Assembly (NCBI RefSeq): GCF_000002075.1
Contig: NW_004797865.1
Coordinates: forward strand, 220,797-284,796
DNA from: Aplysia californica
Lineage: Eukaryota > Mollusca > Gastropoda > Aplysiida > Aplysiidae
DNA: 64,000 nt
Direction: 5' to 3'
The translations under genes were made by a program, and so were the position numbers. Shown piece by piece: positions 63,691 to 64,000 of the stretch (its first letter is position 1; each line of letters starts with the position of its first letter). The notes beneath the pieces are model-generated. The model did not search any database. It worked only from the letters and a program-made list of their open reading frames with translations, and had not been told where the DNA came from.

Positions 63691-64000
63691 GTAAGTTGCA
63701 ATGTTGTTGTTTTTGTTGTTGCTATAGATCCGACACTTTTTTTTGCTTTTGGTCCAAGCACCCTACCAGAGCCATTACATAGTTGTTGCTTTTTTGTCCC
63801 ATGTCCTGATTTTGGTGCAGATATTTTTAGGTTACGTAACAATATATTGGCATGGTGCAAATTGTTATGTTTCAAGAAAAAATTCCCAAGGAAAACACAC
63901 CAAAAAAAAAGAGGAATTGTTTAGTCAGTGATGATGATGATGATGCTCTAATGTTAGAAATAATGTGCATGTTAATCCTAGTGTTAAGTGTATTTCACTT

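Overview
The window reads as a piece of an animal genome: AT-rich, with phase-consistent GT-AG introns, long introns, and many short interspersed repeats. The style of the repeats and of the retrotransposon points to a lophotrochozoan, most likely a gastropod mollusc; that is inference, not proof. No prokaryotic gene layout, operon, CRISPR array or virus-like element was seen.

Three host genes can be reconstructed exon by exon. (1) 161-19008, + strand: the last 17 exons of a P4-type ATPase (lipid flippase) of the ATP8B group, cut by the left edge just at the A-domain GET motif and ending at a normal stop. (2) 34852-47371, - strand: a complete four-exon pyroglutamyl-peptidase I (PGPEP1), 199 residues, with all three catalytic residues; its first coding exon is only 37 nt and lies 7.6 kb upstream of exon 2. 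(3) 54150-63690, + strand: the first eight coding exons (311 codons) of the SM protein VPS45, running off the right edge. The flippase and PGPEP1 converge on a 15.8-kb interval rich in repeats; PGPEP1 and VPS45 are head to head across 6.8 kb. VPS45 (endosomal SNARE control) and a P4 flippase both act in membrane traffic, but nothing in the sequence says the neighbourhood is functional.

The rest is mobile DNA and its debris. PGPEP1 intron 1 holds a 5,981-bp nearly intact I-type LINE (ORF1 with zinc knuckles; ORF2 with endonuclease, RT and RNase H, one frameshift), flanked by a 12-bp target duplication, which itself sits inside an internally deleted Tc1/mariner-type element with inverted ends and a TA duplication. 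Other elements are a hAT-type element with exact 8-bp target duplication (VPS45 intron 6), a mariner-type relic with long inverted ends (VPS45 intron 2), a piggyBac-like miniature with TTAA ends, a six-copy miniature element family with long inverted ends, a tRNA-derived SINE, several T-rich SINE-like families, an RTE-like LINE fragment, and two 5'-truncated or tail-only LINE traces.

The most interesting signal is the ~40-nt 3' tail of the full-length LINE. It recurs at the ends of a tRNA SINE, of other SINE-like repeats and of LINE fragments, and its two arms change together (GCGCTC/GAGCGC, GCACTT/AAGTGC, CACTC/GAGTG), which suggests a selected RNA hairpin used by the reverse transcriptase. 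Also notable are an array of long palindromes built on GTACTTAAGTAC (53.17-53.82 kb, with a decayed partner at 50.33-50.88 kb), a >1.3-kb inverted repeat pair (36.86-38.20 and 51.23-53.01 kb), and a duplicated block with YY1- and ETS-like motifs in VPS45 intron 1.
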